The notes beneath the pieces are model-generated. The model was not told where the DNA came from, did not search any database, and worked only from the letters and a program-made list of their open reading frames with translations. Below are positions 7,243 through 13,603 of a DNA stretch of 14,575 nt, piece by piece. Source of the stretch: JAGLTQ01 sp964605385 (lineage in GTDB: Bacteria > Pseudomonadota > Gammaproteobacteria > UBA6429 > Thiohalophilaceae); the NCBI GenBank assembly GCA_964605385.1, contig CAZSCK010000064.1:1-14575 (forward strand), in the 5' to 3' direction. A program made the translations under genes and the position numbers. Positions within the stretch are counted from its first letter, which is position 1; the number at the start of each line of letters is the position of its first letter.

Positions 7243-8148
7243 ATGAAAAAATTCATAAGGTTAATATTAACCTCAATCATGTTGCTTGTGGCAATACCTG
7301 CCACGGCCGCATTAAATGTTTTTGCCTGTGAACCGGAGTGGGCTTCATTAGCAGACGAGCTGGGTGGTGAGCGGGTAAAAACAGTTTCAGCAACCACCGC
7401 CTATCAAGATCCGCATCATATTGAAGCGCGTCCGAGTTTAATTGCAAAAGTACGTCGTGCCGATTTACTCATCTGCAGTGGTGCAGATCTGGAAGTAGGC
7501 TGGCTGCCTTTACTGCAACGGCGAGCAAGCAATGCCAAAGTTTTGCCAAACACTCCAGGTTACTTTGAAGCCTCGGCAATGGTTAAACGTCTCGACATAC
7601 CTGTAAAAATAGATAGAACAATGGGCGACGTGCATGTCGCAGGTAACCCGCATGTACATCTTGATCCACGGCGAATACAAACCATTGCAAAGGCATTACA
7701 AGAACGCCTTATTGAACTGGATCCTGCGGGTAAAGACTATTACCAACAACGCTTTATAAATTTTAACCAGCGTTGGCAACAAGCTATGAAAGAATGGCAG
7801 CAGCAAGCAAGTCAGTTAAAAGGCACGCGTATGGTTGTTCATCATCGTGACTGGGTTTATTTGTTTGAATGGTTAGGTATTGAAATTGCCGGTGCGCTGG
7901 AACCTAAACCGGGCTTACCGACGACCGCATCTCATTTAGTTTTGTTAAAGAAAACATTAAAAGCAAAGCCCGCAAAAATGATCGTGCACACGACTTATCA
8001 AAATCCACGTGGCGCAAAACGTTTGTCACAGTTAACCGGCATCCCTGTTGTTCAGTTGCCCTATACAGTAGGTGGAGCAGAACAGGTTAAAGATTTGTTT
8101 AGTTTGTTTGACGTGACCATTCAAAGATTAACGGGTGTAAAGAAATGA
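7243..8148 (+). CDS. znuA: zinc/metal ABC transporter substrate-binding protein (ZnuA/TroA family)
   Basis: This is the periplasmic metal-capture component of a cluster A-I ABC importer. The 301-aa precursor has a Sec signal cut near residue 22 and no lipobox. Likely ligands follow the ZnuA pattern: His58 in DPHHIEARPS, His137 in NPHVHLDP, and His200 or His201 in VVHHRDW. The fourth position is not the standard Asp/Glu; the VHTTYQ segment around His249 may supply it. It lacks the long His/Asp-rich loop of E. coli ZnuA, which places it in a TroA-like subgroup. The GGAAG ribosome binding site is good, and its stop overlaps the permease start by 4 bp (ATGA). Zinc is the likely cargo from the ligand set and neighbours, but manganese cannot be excluded. 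Confidence 0.9.
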   Translation: MKKFIRLILTSIMLLVAIPATAALNVFACEPEWASLADELGGERVKTVSATTAYQDPHHIEARPSLIAKVRRADLLICSGADLEVGWLPLLQRRASNAKVLPNTPGYFEASAMVKRLDIPVKIDRTMGDVHVAGNPHVHLDPRRIQTIAKALQERLIELDPAGKDYYQQRFINFNQRWQQAMKEWQQQASQLKGTRMVVHHRDWVYLFEWLGIEIAGALEPKPGLPTTASHLVLLKKTLKAKPAKMIVHTTYQNPRGAKRLSQLTGIPVVQLPYTVGGAEQVKDLFSLFDVTIQRLTGVKK

Positions 8149-8915
8149 ATTGGGAAGTTATAGATTTCAGCATACTCGGCCCGGCAGTCGTTGCCGGGAT
8201 ATTGGTGACCTTAACGCACGTACCGTTAGGTCAACGTGTATTGCAACGTGGCATCATTTTTCTTGATCTTGCTATCGCGCAAGTTGCCGGCCTGGGAATT
8301 ATTATCGCGTACAGTTTTCACTTTGAGCCTGGTGGTTGGCAAGTTCAACTGATCGCGTTTAGCGCAGCAATTATAGGAGTGTTATTACTTCACTTCACTG
8401 AACAACGTTGGCCAAAAATACAAGAAGCCTTAATCGGTTCACTGTTTGTTTTAGCCTCAAGCGGTAGCATTTTGTTACTGGCAACCAATCCAACAGGTGG
8501 TGAACAATTAAAAGAACTGCTTGTCGGTCAAATTCTTTGGGTGAGCTATGAACAAATTATTCCTATTTCAATTTTATACGCAGCAATATTGGGGTATTGG
8601 TTTATAATCTCTAAGCAGACCTCGTCACTACACTTTTATATCTTGTTTGCGTTAACCATCACCGCATCCGTACAACTGGTTGGCATCTATCTGGTGTTCG
8701 CGAGTTTAATATTGCCTGCATTGGCGATTAGAAATATCTCAAAATTTACATTGGGATATGGCTATCTCATCGGTGCAACAGGTTATGTGCTTGGACTCAT
8801 TTTCGCCGCAGTGATGGACTTACCGGCAGGGGCAATGATTGTGCATAGTATGGCAATATCAGCACTGGCTATCGGTTATTTACTCTCAAAACAAAACCAA
8901 AAAACAGTAAAGTAA
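8145..8915 (+). CDS. znuB: metal ABC transporter permease (ZnuB/ABC-3 family)
   Basis: The product is a 256-aa inner-membrane permease with about eight hydrophobic segments (roughly 8–24, 37–57, 67–83, 95–113, 137–155, 163–190, 203–222, 228–246). The conserved ABC-3 loop GGEQLKELLVGQILWV (118–133) should contact the ATPase. The ATG at 8145 overlaps the znuA stop in an ATGA arrangement, so the two are translationally coupled. No ATPase gene lies before, between or after them, because a terminator follows 2 bp past the stop. The protein would therefore need a ZnuC-type ATPase encoded elsewhere. Confidence 0.9.
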   Translation: MNWEVIDFSILGPAVVAGILVTLTHVPLGQRVLQRGIIFLDLAIAQVAGLGIIIAYSFHFEPGGWQVQLIAFSAAIIGVLLLHFTEQRWPKIQEALIGSLFVLASSGSILLLATNPTGGEQLKELLVGQILWVSYEQIIPISILYAAILGYWFIISKQTSSLHFYILFALTITASVQLVGIYLVFASLILPALAIRNISKFTLGYGYLIGATGYVLGLIFAAVMDLPAGAMIVHSMAISALAIGYLLSKQNQKTVK

Positions 8916-8916
8916 A

Positions 8917-8953
8917 AAAAAGGGCGATTAACTTGAAAGTTATCGCCCTTTTT
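8917..8953. terminator. bidirectional Rho-independent terminator
   Basis: A 12-bp stem (8922–8934 with 8937–8948, one bulged T at 8929) has a 2-nt GA loop. It is flanked by eight As on the left (8914–8921) and five Ts on the right (8949–8953), so it can stop transcripts from both sides. It serves the zinc operon on the plus strand and the convergent double-rhodanese gene on the minus strand. Confidence 0.92.
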
Positions 8954-8972
8954 AAATCAAGATTGAAAAAGA

Positions 8973-9776
8973 TTACAAAATAAATTCTTTATAAAAACCT
9001 TTCGCGCCTTTATTCATGAAATAGTAATTTTTGATGTTGTGTTGCTCTAATGTGTATTGCAACCAGCGCACTTGTTTACCCGCCTCATCATAAATAAAGA
9101 GTGTTCTTTTTTCACTTGTCGCTTTTTTCAGATACTTCGTGAGTTTCTTTTGGTCATCCAGGCTTACCCATTTTTCAAGCCCCATAAAATAACCCACACC
9201 TGCACGTTGATACATATCGCGAACATCCAATACCAGGATTTTACTACGTGGAGCAGAACGCGCCGTTTCGGTAAACGTTCTAGGCGTTAAAAAGCGCGCC
9301 GCTAGTTTTGATTTTGGAATAATTTTTGATGGATCCATCGGGCTTGTGCCGAGTAATACAGCATGGTTTGGATAGCTTGTAGCCCACTCAAATATACCTG
9401 CATCGTAAGCAAAAACATTTTTCACACCCGCTTTAAGAGCCGCTTTCGTCGCTTTGTAAGATTTATAGCAAGTACGGCCATTACAATAGAAAACAATCGG
9501 TTTCTGTGTTGTTTTACGTAACGCTTTTATTTTTTTCACAAATGTTTTGCTGGCGATAGGGATATTCACTGCGCCTTTAATACGCAAAGTTTCAAACTCA
9601 AGTGAAGAACGAGCATCAACAATTACAACCTTGTTGAAGTTTTTAAATAATTCAGATTTTTGATAAAGGGGAATTTCAGGGAACTCAGCACGTCCGGGAA
9701 AGCCTTCATTGGCTAAAACAGATGTTGAAGAGAATAAAGACAATAAAATGCCAAAGCTTAAAAGCAAGTTTTTCAT
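8973..9776 (-). CDS. exported double-rhodanese protein, second domain inactive
   Basis: The 267-aa precursor has a Sec signal (about residues 1–22, cut after SVLA). Two rhodanese modules follow. The first (about 38–135) has VVIVDARSSLEFE and the active-site loop FYCNGRTC with Cys98, plus a GIFEW end. The second (about 178–262) has ILVLDVRDMYQRA, but its loop reads FIYDEAGKQ, with Asp230 where the nucleophilic Cys should be, so it is probably structural. A periplasmic sulfurtransferase or redox-partner role follows from the signal and Cys98; the target is unknown. An AAGGA ribosome binding site precedes the ATG. A –10-like TATACT (minus strand, 9815–9820) is possible. It is a single-gene unit convergent to the zinc operon. 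Confidence 0.87.
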   Translation of the reverse strand: MKNLLLSFGILLSLFSSTSVLANEGFPGRAEFPEIPLYQKSELFKNFNKVVIVDARSSLEFETLRIKGAVNIPIASKTFVKKIKALRKTTQKPIVFYCNGRTCYKSYKATKAALKAGVKNVFAYDAGIFEWATSYPNHAVLLGTSPMDPSKIIPKSKLAARFLTPRTFTETARSAPRSKILVLDVRDMYQRAGVGYFMGLEKWVSLDDQKKLTKYLKKATSEKRTLFIYDEAGKQVRWLQYTLEQHNIKNYYFMNKGAKGFYKEFIL

Positions 9777-9983
9777 ACTACGATCCTTTAATTGGGGGGA
9801 ACTAAATTGTCGCGAGTATATATCGATAATAAAATTGTGTCTTTGTTATTTCTGACTATTTTGGTCTGGAATTAAAAATTCTTTTACCTCAAATAAAAAC
9901 CACTGTTTTTCAATCACTTACAAAACCCACTCGTCTTATATGGTTGCAATATAAAGGCCTATCCAGTAACTTGAACGTTCGAC

Positions 9984-10136
9984 CGCCGGGGGTGTCCAGA
10001 TCTTGGTTTTCGTTTACGCCCCCTCTCCCCATGATCGATAAAGGGGAGAGGGCTGGGGTGAGGGAATCAGATAGGGACTGAGAATTACCCTAAGATGTAA
10101 TGACCTGATCCAGATAATACTGGCGTAGGAAAGGCG
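9984..10136 (+). promoter_or_regulatory. TPP riboswitch (THI element) of thiC with expanded P3 arm
   Basis: Conserved THI-box elements occur in order. The 5' strand of P2 is GGGGGT (9988–9993), pairing with ACCC (10087–10090). The pyrimidine-sensing CTGAGA is at 10078–10083. ACCTGATC (10103–10110), P5 CCAG/CTGG (10110–10113 with 10120–10123) and the pyrophosphate-sensing GCGTAGGAAAG follow. P1 would be CGCC (9984–9987) with GGCG (10133–10136). P3 begins as TCC (9995–9997) with GGA (10075–10077), then tandem AG/AG mismatches and ATCT/AGAT (10000–10003 with 10069–10072). Beyond these, the arm is enlarged by about 60 nt that include a dispersed palindrome. TPP binding should reduce thiC expression. 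Confidence 0.95.
10021..10064 (+). repeat. dispersed palindromic repeat, copy 1 (inside riboswitch P3 arm)
   Basis: CCCTCTCCCC (10021–10030) pairs perfectly with GGGGAGAGGG (10043–10052) around a 12-nt loop, followed by the tail CTGGGGTGAGGG. It shares arms and tail with the copies at 12295 and 13054. All three lie in the same orientation. This copy has the longest loop and one extra base pair. Confidence 0.9.
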
Positions 10137-10227
10137 AAAAGAAACCAATCTAGGCCTTTAGTATTCCATTCTTTAGTCAATAGATTAGGCGCGGTCGTCC
10201 GACTTAATTTGATAGCAACATTAGGAC
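10130..10227 (+). promoter_or_regulatory. candidate riboswitch expression platform and thiC ribosome binding site
   Basis: AAAGGC (10130–10135) can pair with GCCTTT (10154–10159), which would compete with the 3' strand of P1. A second hairpin, CC-AATCTA with TAGATT-A-GG (10145–10152 with 10181–10189), excludes that pairing. Nearer the gene, GTCC (10197–10200) plus TAAT (10205–10208) can pair with ATTA-GGAC (10220–10227), covering the Shine–Dalgarno AGGA (10223–10226). No T-run follows any hairpin, so control of translation initiation is more likely than termination. These pairings were found by eye and not by an energy calculation. Confidence 0.45.
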
Positions 10228-10234
10228 AGCACCC

Positions 10235-12279
10235 ATGAGCGCAATCCCAGAAGACTTTATTAGCAAAACCACCCAATTATCAGAAGACGTGACCAAGCCA
10301 TTTTCAGGCTCTAAAAAGATCTACGTCACCGGTTCACGCCCCGATATCCGTGTCCCAATGCGTGAAATTGAAACAACCGCAACGCATACCGACAACGGCG
10401 AAGAAGCCAATTTACCGATCACCGTATATGACACATCAGGGCCATATTCAGATCCAGAAGTGAGCATTAACTTACTCAAAGGTCTAGACGACGTGCGCGC
10501 TAACTGGATTGAAGAGCGTAATGACACAGAACAATTAGATGGCCCAAGTTCAGAGTTTGGTGTTGGTAGACAGACTGATCCTGAGTTAGCTAGCTTACGC
10601 TTCGAACATATTCGTAACCCGAAAAAAGCAAAAGCCGGCAAGAATGTCTCGCAAATGCATTACGCGAGAAAAGGCATTGTGACTCCAGAAATGGAATACG
10701 TATCGATTCGTGAAAACAACCGTTTAGCTGAAATGCGTGCCGATCCTGCTTATGAAAAATTATTACGCCAGCAACAAGGCGAGCCAATGGGTGCAAATAT
10801 CCCCGACCTCATCACACCCGAATTCGTGCGTGATGAAATCGCCGCCGGTCGCGCCATTATTCCTGCGAACATTAATCACCCGGAATTAGAGCCAATGATC
10901 ATTGGCCGTAACTTCCGCGTCAAAGTAAACACCAATATCGGTAACTCAGCACTGGGTTCATCGATAGATGAAGAAGTCGAAAAAATGGTCTGGTCAGCCC
11001 GTTGGGGTGGCGACACCTTAATGGATTTATCCACCGGTAAAAACATTCATGAAACCCGAGAATGGATTTTGCGTAATAGCCCAATGCCTATCGGTACCGT
11101 GCCCATCTACCAGGCATTAGAAAAAGTAAACGGTAAGTCAGAAGACCTCACCTGGGAACTGTTCCGTGACACGTTAATTGAACAAGCCGAGCAGGGCGTC
11201 GATTACTTCACCATTCATGCCGGTGTGCGTTTGCAATATGTGCCGTTAACCGCAAACCGTTTAACCGGTATCGTCAGTCGAGGTGGTTCAATCATGGCCA
11301 AGTGGTGTCTCGCGCATCATGAAGAAAGTTTCCTCTACACCCACTTCGAAGACATTTGTGAAATCATGAAAGCTTATGATGTTGCATTCTCTTTAGGTGA
11401 TGGCTTACGTCCCGGTTGTATTGCAGACGCAAATGATGCCGCACAGTTTGGCGAGTTAGAAACTTTAGGTGAGCTCACTAAAATTGCATGGGAACATGAC
11501 GTACAAGTCATGATCGAAGGCCCCGGTCATGTGCCATTGCAAATGATCAAAGAAAACATGCAAAAAGAATTAGATGATTGTTTCGAAGCGCCGTTCTACA
11601 CATTAGGACCACTCGTGACAGACATCGCCCCCGGTTATGATCACATTACATCAGCCATCGGTGCCGCCAACATTGGTTGGTACGGAACCGCCATGCTTTG
11701 TTACGTAACACCAAAAGAACATTTAGGACTGCCAAACAAAGAAGACGTCCGTGATGGCATCATCACTTATAAATTGGCTGCTCACGCTTCTGATTTAGCA
11801 AAAGGATTCCCCGGTGCACAAGTGCGAGACAACGCATTATCAAAAGCCCGTTTTGAATTCCNNNNNNNNNNNNNNNNNNNNNNNNNNNNNNNNNNNNNNN
11901 NNNNNNNNNNNNNNNNNNNNNNNNNNNNNNNNNNNNNNNNNNNNNNNNNNNNNNNNNNNNNTTCCCCGGTGCACAAGTGCGAGACAACGCATTATCAAAA
12001 GCCCGTTTTGAATTCCGTTGGGAAGATCAATTTAATCTGGGGCTAGATCCAGAAAGAGCCCGTGAATACCACGATGAGACAATGCCCAAAGAAGCGCATA
12101 AAGTGGCGCATTTCTGTTCCATGTGTGGGCCGAATTTCTGTTCGATGAAAATTACGCAGGATGTAAGGGAGTATGCGGCGAAGCAAGGGATGAATGTTGA
12201 TGTTGCGATAACTGCTGGCATGAAAGAAAAGGCTGAAGAGTTCAAGAAGCAGGGTGCGGAGATCTATAAAGAAGTTTAA
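10235..12279 (+). CDS. thiC: phosphomethylpyrimidine synthase ThiC (interrupted by assembly gap)
   Basis: ThiC is a radical-SAM enzyme that turns aminoimidazole ribotide into HMP-phosphate for thiamine synthesis. Conserved blocks include EYVSIREN, GTVPIYQALEKVNGK, YFTIHAGV, SLGDGLRPG, EGPGHVP (His432), GYDHITSAIG (His470), and the C-terminal [4Fe-4S] motif CSMCGPNFC. A 100-N gap (11862–11961) breaks the frame, but the 55 bp before and after it are identical. Removing the gap plus one copy joins 10235–11861 to 12017–12279, giving 1890 nt and 629 aa, about the size of E. coli ThiC. In that joined numbering the cluster cysteines are 576, 579 and 584. The ATG follows AGGA by 8 bp. The gene is regulated by the TPP riboswitch upstream. 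No other thi gene is in the window. Confidence 0.97.
11807..11861 (+). repeat. 55-bp exact duplicate, left copy (assembly artefact)
   Basis: This stretch is identical to 11962–12016. It lies flush against the N gap and codes for the conserved ThiC segment around GAQVRDNALSKARFEF. The duplication is most simply the unmerged overlap of two contig ends. Confidence 0.95.
11862..11961. other. assembly gap of exactly 100 Ns
   Basis: One hundred undetermined bases fill this stretch, the conventional placeholder for a gap of unknown size. The identical flanks imply that the true gap is zero or negative. Confidence 0.99.
11962..12016 (+). repeat. 55-bp exact duplicate, right copy (assembly artefact)
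   Basis: This is the second copy of the stretch at 11807–11861, beginning with the first base after the gap. Dropping it restores the ThiC reading frame. Confidence 0.95.
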
Positions 12280-12294
12280 CCGTCAAATCCTATG

Positions 12295-12327
12295 CCCTCT
12301 CCCTTTGGGAGAGGGCTAGGGTGAGGG
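12295..12327 (+). repeat. dispersed palindromic repeat, copy 2
   Basis: CCCTCTCCC (12295–12303) pairs perfectly with GGGAGAGGG (12307–12315) around TTT, with the tail CTAGGGTGAGGG. It fills most of the gap between the thiC stop and the nucleotidyltransferase start. It has no T-run, but the 9-bp GC-rich stem could still stabilise the thiC 3' end. Confidence 0.92.
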
Positions 12328-12340
12328 ATCAAAATAAAAA

Positions 12341-12841
12341 ATGTCGTTATACCTACCACTCTTCAAAGCACTTAATGAAGCCAATGTGCAATACATTGTA
12401 GTAGGTGGTTTAGCGACTGTTCTTCATGGTTATGCACGCTTCACAGCAGATGTTGATTTAGTAATAAATCTTAATCCAGCAGAAGCAAAAAAAGCCATCA
12501 ATGTGATAACCTCGATTGGCTTAAAGCCAAGAGCCCCTGTTGACCCAATGCAGTTCACCGATGAAAAAATTCGTGAATCATGGGTTACCGATAAAAACAT
12601 GTTGGTATTTTCATTTTTCGATCCTAATAATCCACTAATGGTATTAGACGTATTTATTCGCGAGCCCTTTCCCTTTGATGAGATGATAGAACGTGTAGTT
12701 CATATGAACCTTGGTGAGCTAAGCGTTCCTGTCTGTGCTATAAATGATTTAATCGAAATGAAAAAGAAAGCAGGTCGCCCTAAAGATTTAGAAGATATTA
12801 AATATTTGGAAAGTTTGCAGAACTCAAAAAATGAAGACTGA
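12341..12841 (+). CDS. nucleotidyltransferase (MNT/AbiEii-like fold)
   Basis: The product is a 166-aa protein with the minimal nucleotidyltransferase core. VVGGLATVLHGYARFTADVDL carries the GG (22–23) and the DxD pair (Asp37, Asp39) that holds catalytic metal. A third acidic position is likely in VLDVFIRE (about 103–110). The C-terminal KKKAGRPKDLEDIKYL matches the KxxAGRxKDxxDI tail of this family. Relatives include AbiEii toxins and MNT antitoxins of HEPN/MNT pairs, which NMPylate or AMPylate tRNA or partner proteins; which of these applies is unknown. It overlaps the next small gene by 11 bp, pointing to a two-gene module. No typical HEPN gene or AbiEi antitoxin lies next to it. Confidence 0.85.
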   Translation: MSLYLPLFKALNEANVQYIVVGGLATVLHGYARFTADVDLVINLNPAEAKKAINVITSIGLKPRAPVDPMQFTDEKIRESWVTDKNMLVFSFFDPNNPLMVLDVFIREPFPFDEMIERVVHMNLGELSVPVCAINDLIEMKKKAGRPKDLEDIKYLESLQNSKNED

Positions 12842-13001
12842 TAAAAATCAAAATAAACTAACAGAAGATGAACAAGCACAACTTCGCTTATGGGCAAGCG
12901 CTACACCTAAGCAACGATTAGACTGGTTAGAAGAAGCACAGAAAATTGCGTATCAGTCAGGTGCGTGGGAGAAACAAGTGGATGCAAATCAAGTGATCTG
13001 A
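12831..13001 (+). CDS. 56-aa partner protein of the nucleotidyltransferase, function unknown
   Basis: A short frame starts with an ATG at 12831 inside the 3' end of the nucleotidyltransferase gene and ends in TGA at 12999–13001. The product is charged and probably helical. It begins MKTDKNQNKLTEDEQ and contains RLWASATPKQRLDWLEEAQ (around 19–37), a Trp/Leu amphipathic pattern. The 11-bp overlap suggests coupled translation. From memory, small proteins of this kind accompany nucleotidyltransferases of this type, but I know of no characterised function. It could be a regulator, antitoxin or substrate of the enzyme. It is much shorter than a HEPN domain (about 120 aa) and lacks an RX4–6H motif. 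Confidence 0.72.
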   Translation: MKTDKNQNKLTEDEQAQLRLWASATPKQRLDWLEEAQKIAYQSGAWEKQVDANQVI

Positions 13002-13022
13002 CTTCTTGATTTTGTAACCGTC

Positions 13023-13043
13023 ATTCCGGCCTTGAGCCGGAAT
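13023..13043. repeat. perfect inverted repeat of a GTCATTCCGGC type intergenic element
   Basis: ATTCCGGC (13023–13030) and GCCGGAAT (13036–13043) form a perfect 8-bp stem with a CTTGA loop. Hairpins of this sequence type are common as dispersed intergenic repeats in proteobacteria. With no T-run after the stem, it is a poor terminator. It lies immediately before copy 3 of the other repeat. Confidence 0.65.
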
Positions 13044-13053
13044 CAATCCCATT

Positions 13054-13086
13054 CCCTCTCCCTCAGGGAGAGGGTTAGGGTGAGGG
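13054..13086 (+). repeat. dispersed palindromic repeat, copy 3
   Basis: CCCTCTCCC (13054–13062) pairs perfectly with GGGAGAGGG (13066–13074) around TCA, followed by TTAGGGTGAGGG. The structure is the same as copy 2, in the same orientation. It lies in the gene-poor stretch between the small partner gene and the XRE regulator. Confidence 0.92.
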
Positions 13087-13094
13087 AATAAAAG

Positions 13095-13123
13095 TTGTAT
13101 ATTAAGTAAAGCATAACTATAAA
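13095..13123 (+). promoter_or_regulatory. possible promoter of an intergenic transcript
   Basis: TTGTAT (13095–13100) and TATAAA (13118–13123) are separated by exactly 17 bp. The –10 matches 5 of 6 consensus bases; the –35 matches only TTG. Transcription would start near 13130, about 70 nt before the terminator at 13180. Confidence 0.35.
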
Positions 13124-13129
13124 TTACGT

Positions 13130-13201
13130 AATCCATCCTTTATCGCACGCGGCTTCGCGTCTGGTTTGGGACGAGAAAGCCGCCAATTTGGCGGTTTTTT
13201 T
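13130..13201 (+). ncRNA. candidate small RNA of about 70 nt
   Basis: The stretch lies between the possible promoter above and a clear intrinsic terminator and contains a 5-bp hairpin ACGCG/CGCGT (13147–13151 with 13156–13160). No plausible reading frame fills it. It could equally be only the 3' tail of a longer transcript from the nucleotidyltransferase module, so this is a weak call. Confidence 0.28.
13180..13201 (+). terminator. Rho-independent terminator
   Basis: CCGCCA (13180–13185) pairs with TGGCGG (13189–13194) around ATT, followed by seven Ts (13195–13201) on the plus strand. On the minus strand the tail is only CTTTC, so it may act weakly for the convergent XRE gene, whose stop is at 13209. 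Confidence 0.85.
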
Positions 13202-13208
13202 ATGTAAT

Positions 13209-13526
13209 TTAGTTATTGTTCGTAATTACTTCACCAATATCTTTATTCGTTACACCAAGAGCCAATAAAGATTTAATTAACAAATCTAAAGATACGGAAC
13301 GATCACCTGTTTCCATTTTTGCTACACGTGATTGACTTGAATCGATTCGTTTCGCAAATTCCTTTTGTGTTAAGTGACGTCGAGTTCTCACTTCTTTTAA
13401 ACTACTTGCTAACTTAAGTTTAAGTTCAATGTATGCAGCTTCTTCTTCAGACAATTCTAAGAAATCAGCAGCACTACCGACCTTCCAGCAATTAGCTTCC
13501 AGTTTTTTTTGTTTAGCTGCTTTCAT
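13209..13526 (-). CDS. XRE-family helix-turn-helix regulator / orphan antitoxin-like protein
   Basis: This is a 105-aa DNA-binding protein. An N-terminal part with GSAADFLELSEEEAAYIELKLKL (17–39) leads into an HTH_3-type domain (about 42–95) with LTQKEFAKRIDSSQSRVAKME (52–72). The N-terminal pattern is common in HigA/RelB-like antitoxins whose RelE-type toxin gene lies just upstream. Here the 111 bp upstream cannot hold a toxin and instead face the higB remnant transcribed the other way. It is therefore either a stand-alone repressor or an antitoxin that has lost its toxin. The ATG start at 13526 has only a weak ribosome binding site (GGAT). Confidence 0.85.
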   Translation of the reverse strand: MKAAKQKKLEANCWKVGSAADFLELSEEEAAYIELKLKLASSLKEVRTRRHLTQKEFAKRIDSSQSRVAKMETGDRSVSLDLLIKSLLALGVTNKDIGEVITNNN

Positions 13527-13548
13527 TGTTTAATATCCAACATTGCAC

Positions 13549-13570
13549 AATATGCTAAATCTGACATATT
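13549..13570. promoter_or_regulatory. candidate operator upstream of the XRE gene
   Basis: AATATG (13549–13554) and CATATT (13565–13570) form a perfect 6-bp inverted repeat with a 10-bp spacer, about one helical turn between half-site centres plus spacer. It lies 22–44 bp upstream of the XRE start, where a self-repressing HTH protein would bind. The assignment is by position and symmetry only. Confidence 0.3.
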
Positions 13571-13603
13571 TTGTTGTTACCTACAAGTTAAGTATTTCGT
13601 AAT

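Noticed and set aside
11807..12016. 55-bp direct repeats flanking unknown sequence, as from a mobile element insertion in thiC
   Set aside because: The gap is exactly 100 Ns, the repeat is far longer than usual target duplications, and collapsing it restores a perfect thiC frame. Contig overlap explains it better.
11977..12279. Separate 100-codon gene after the gap
   Set aside because: It is the C-terminal part of ThiC in the correct frame (CX2CX4C motif present), not an independent gene.
12295..12327. Intrinsic terminator of thiC
   Set aside because: The stem is strong, but it is followed by CTAGGGTGAGGG with no T-run. It is classed as a dispersed repeat.
10021..13086. CRISPR array or tandem repeat from the three CCCTCTCCC units
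   Set aside because: The three copies are about 0.8 to 2.3 kb apart with genes between them, and no cas genes or regular spacers are present.
13141..13195. tRNA-Pro-like stretch (CTGGTTTGGGA resembles an anticodon arm with TGG)
   Set aside because: The facing strand CGAGA leaves a mismatch in the arm, and there is no acceptor stem, T arm or CCA end. Chance resemblance or a very degraded fragment.
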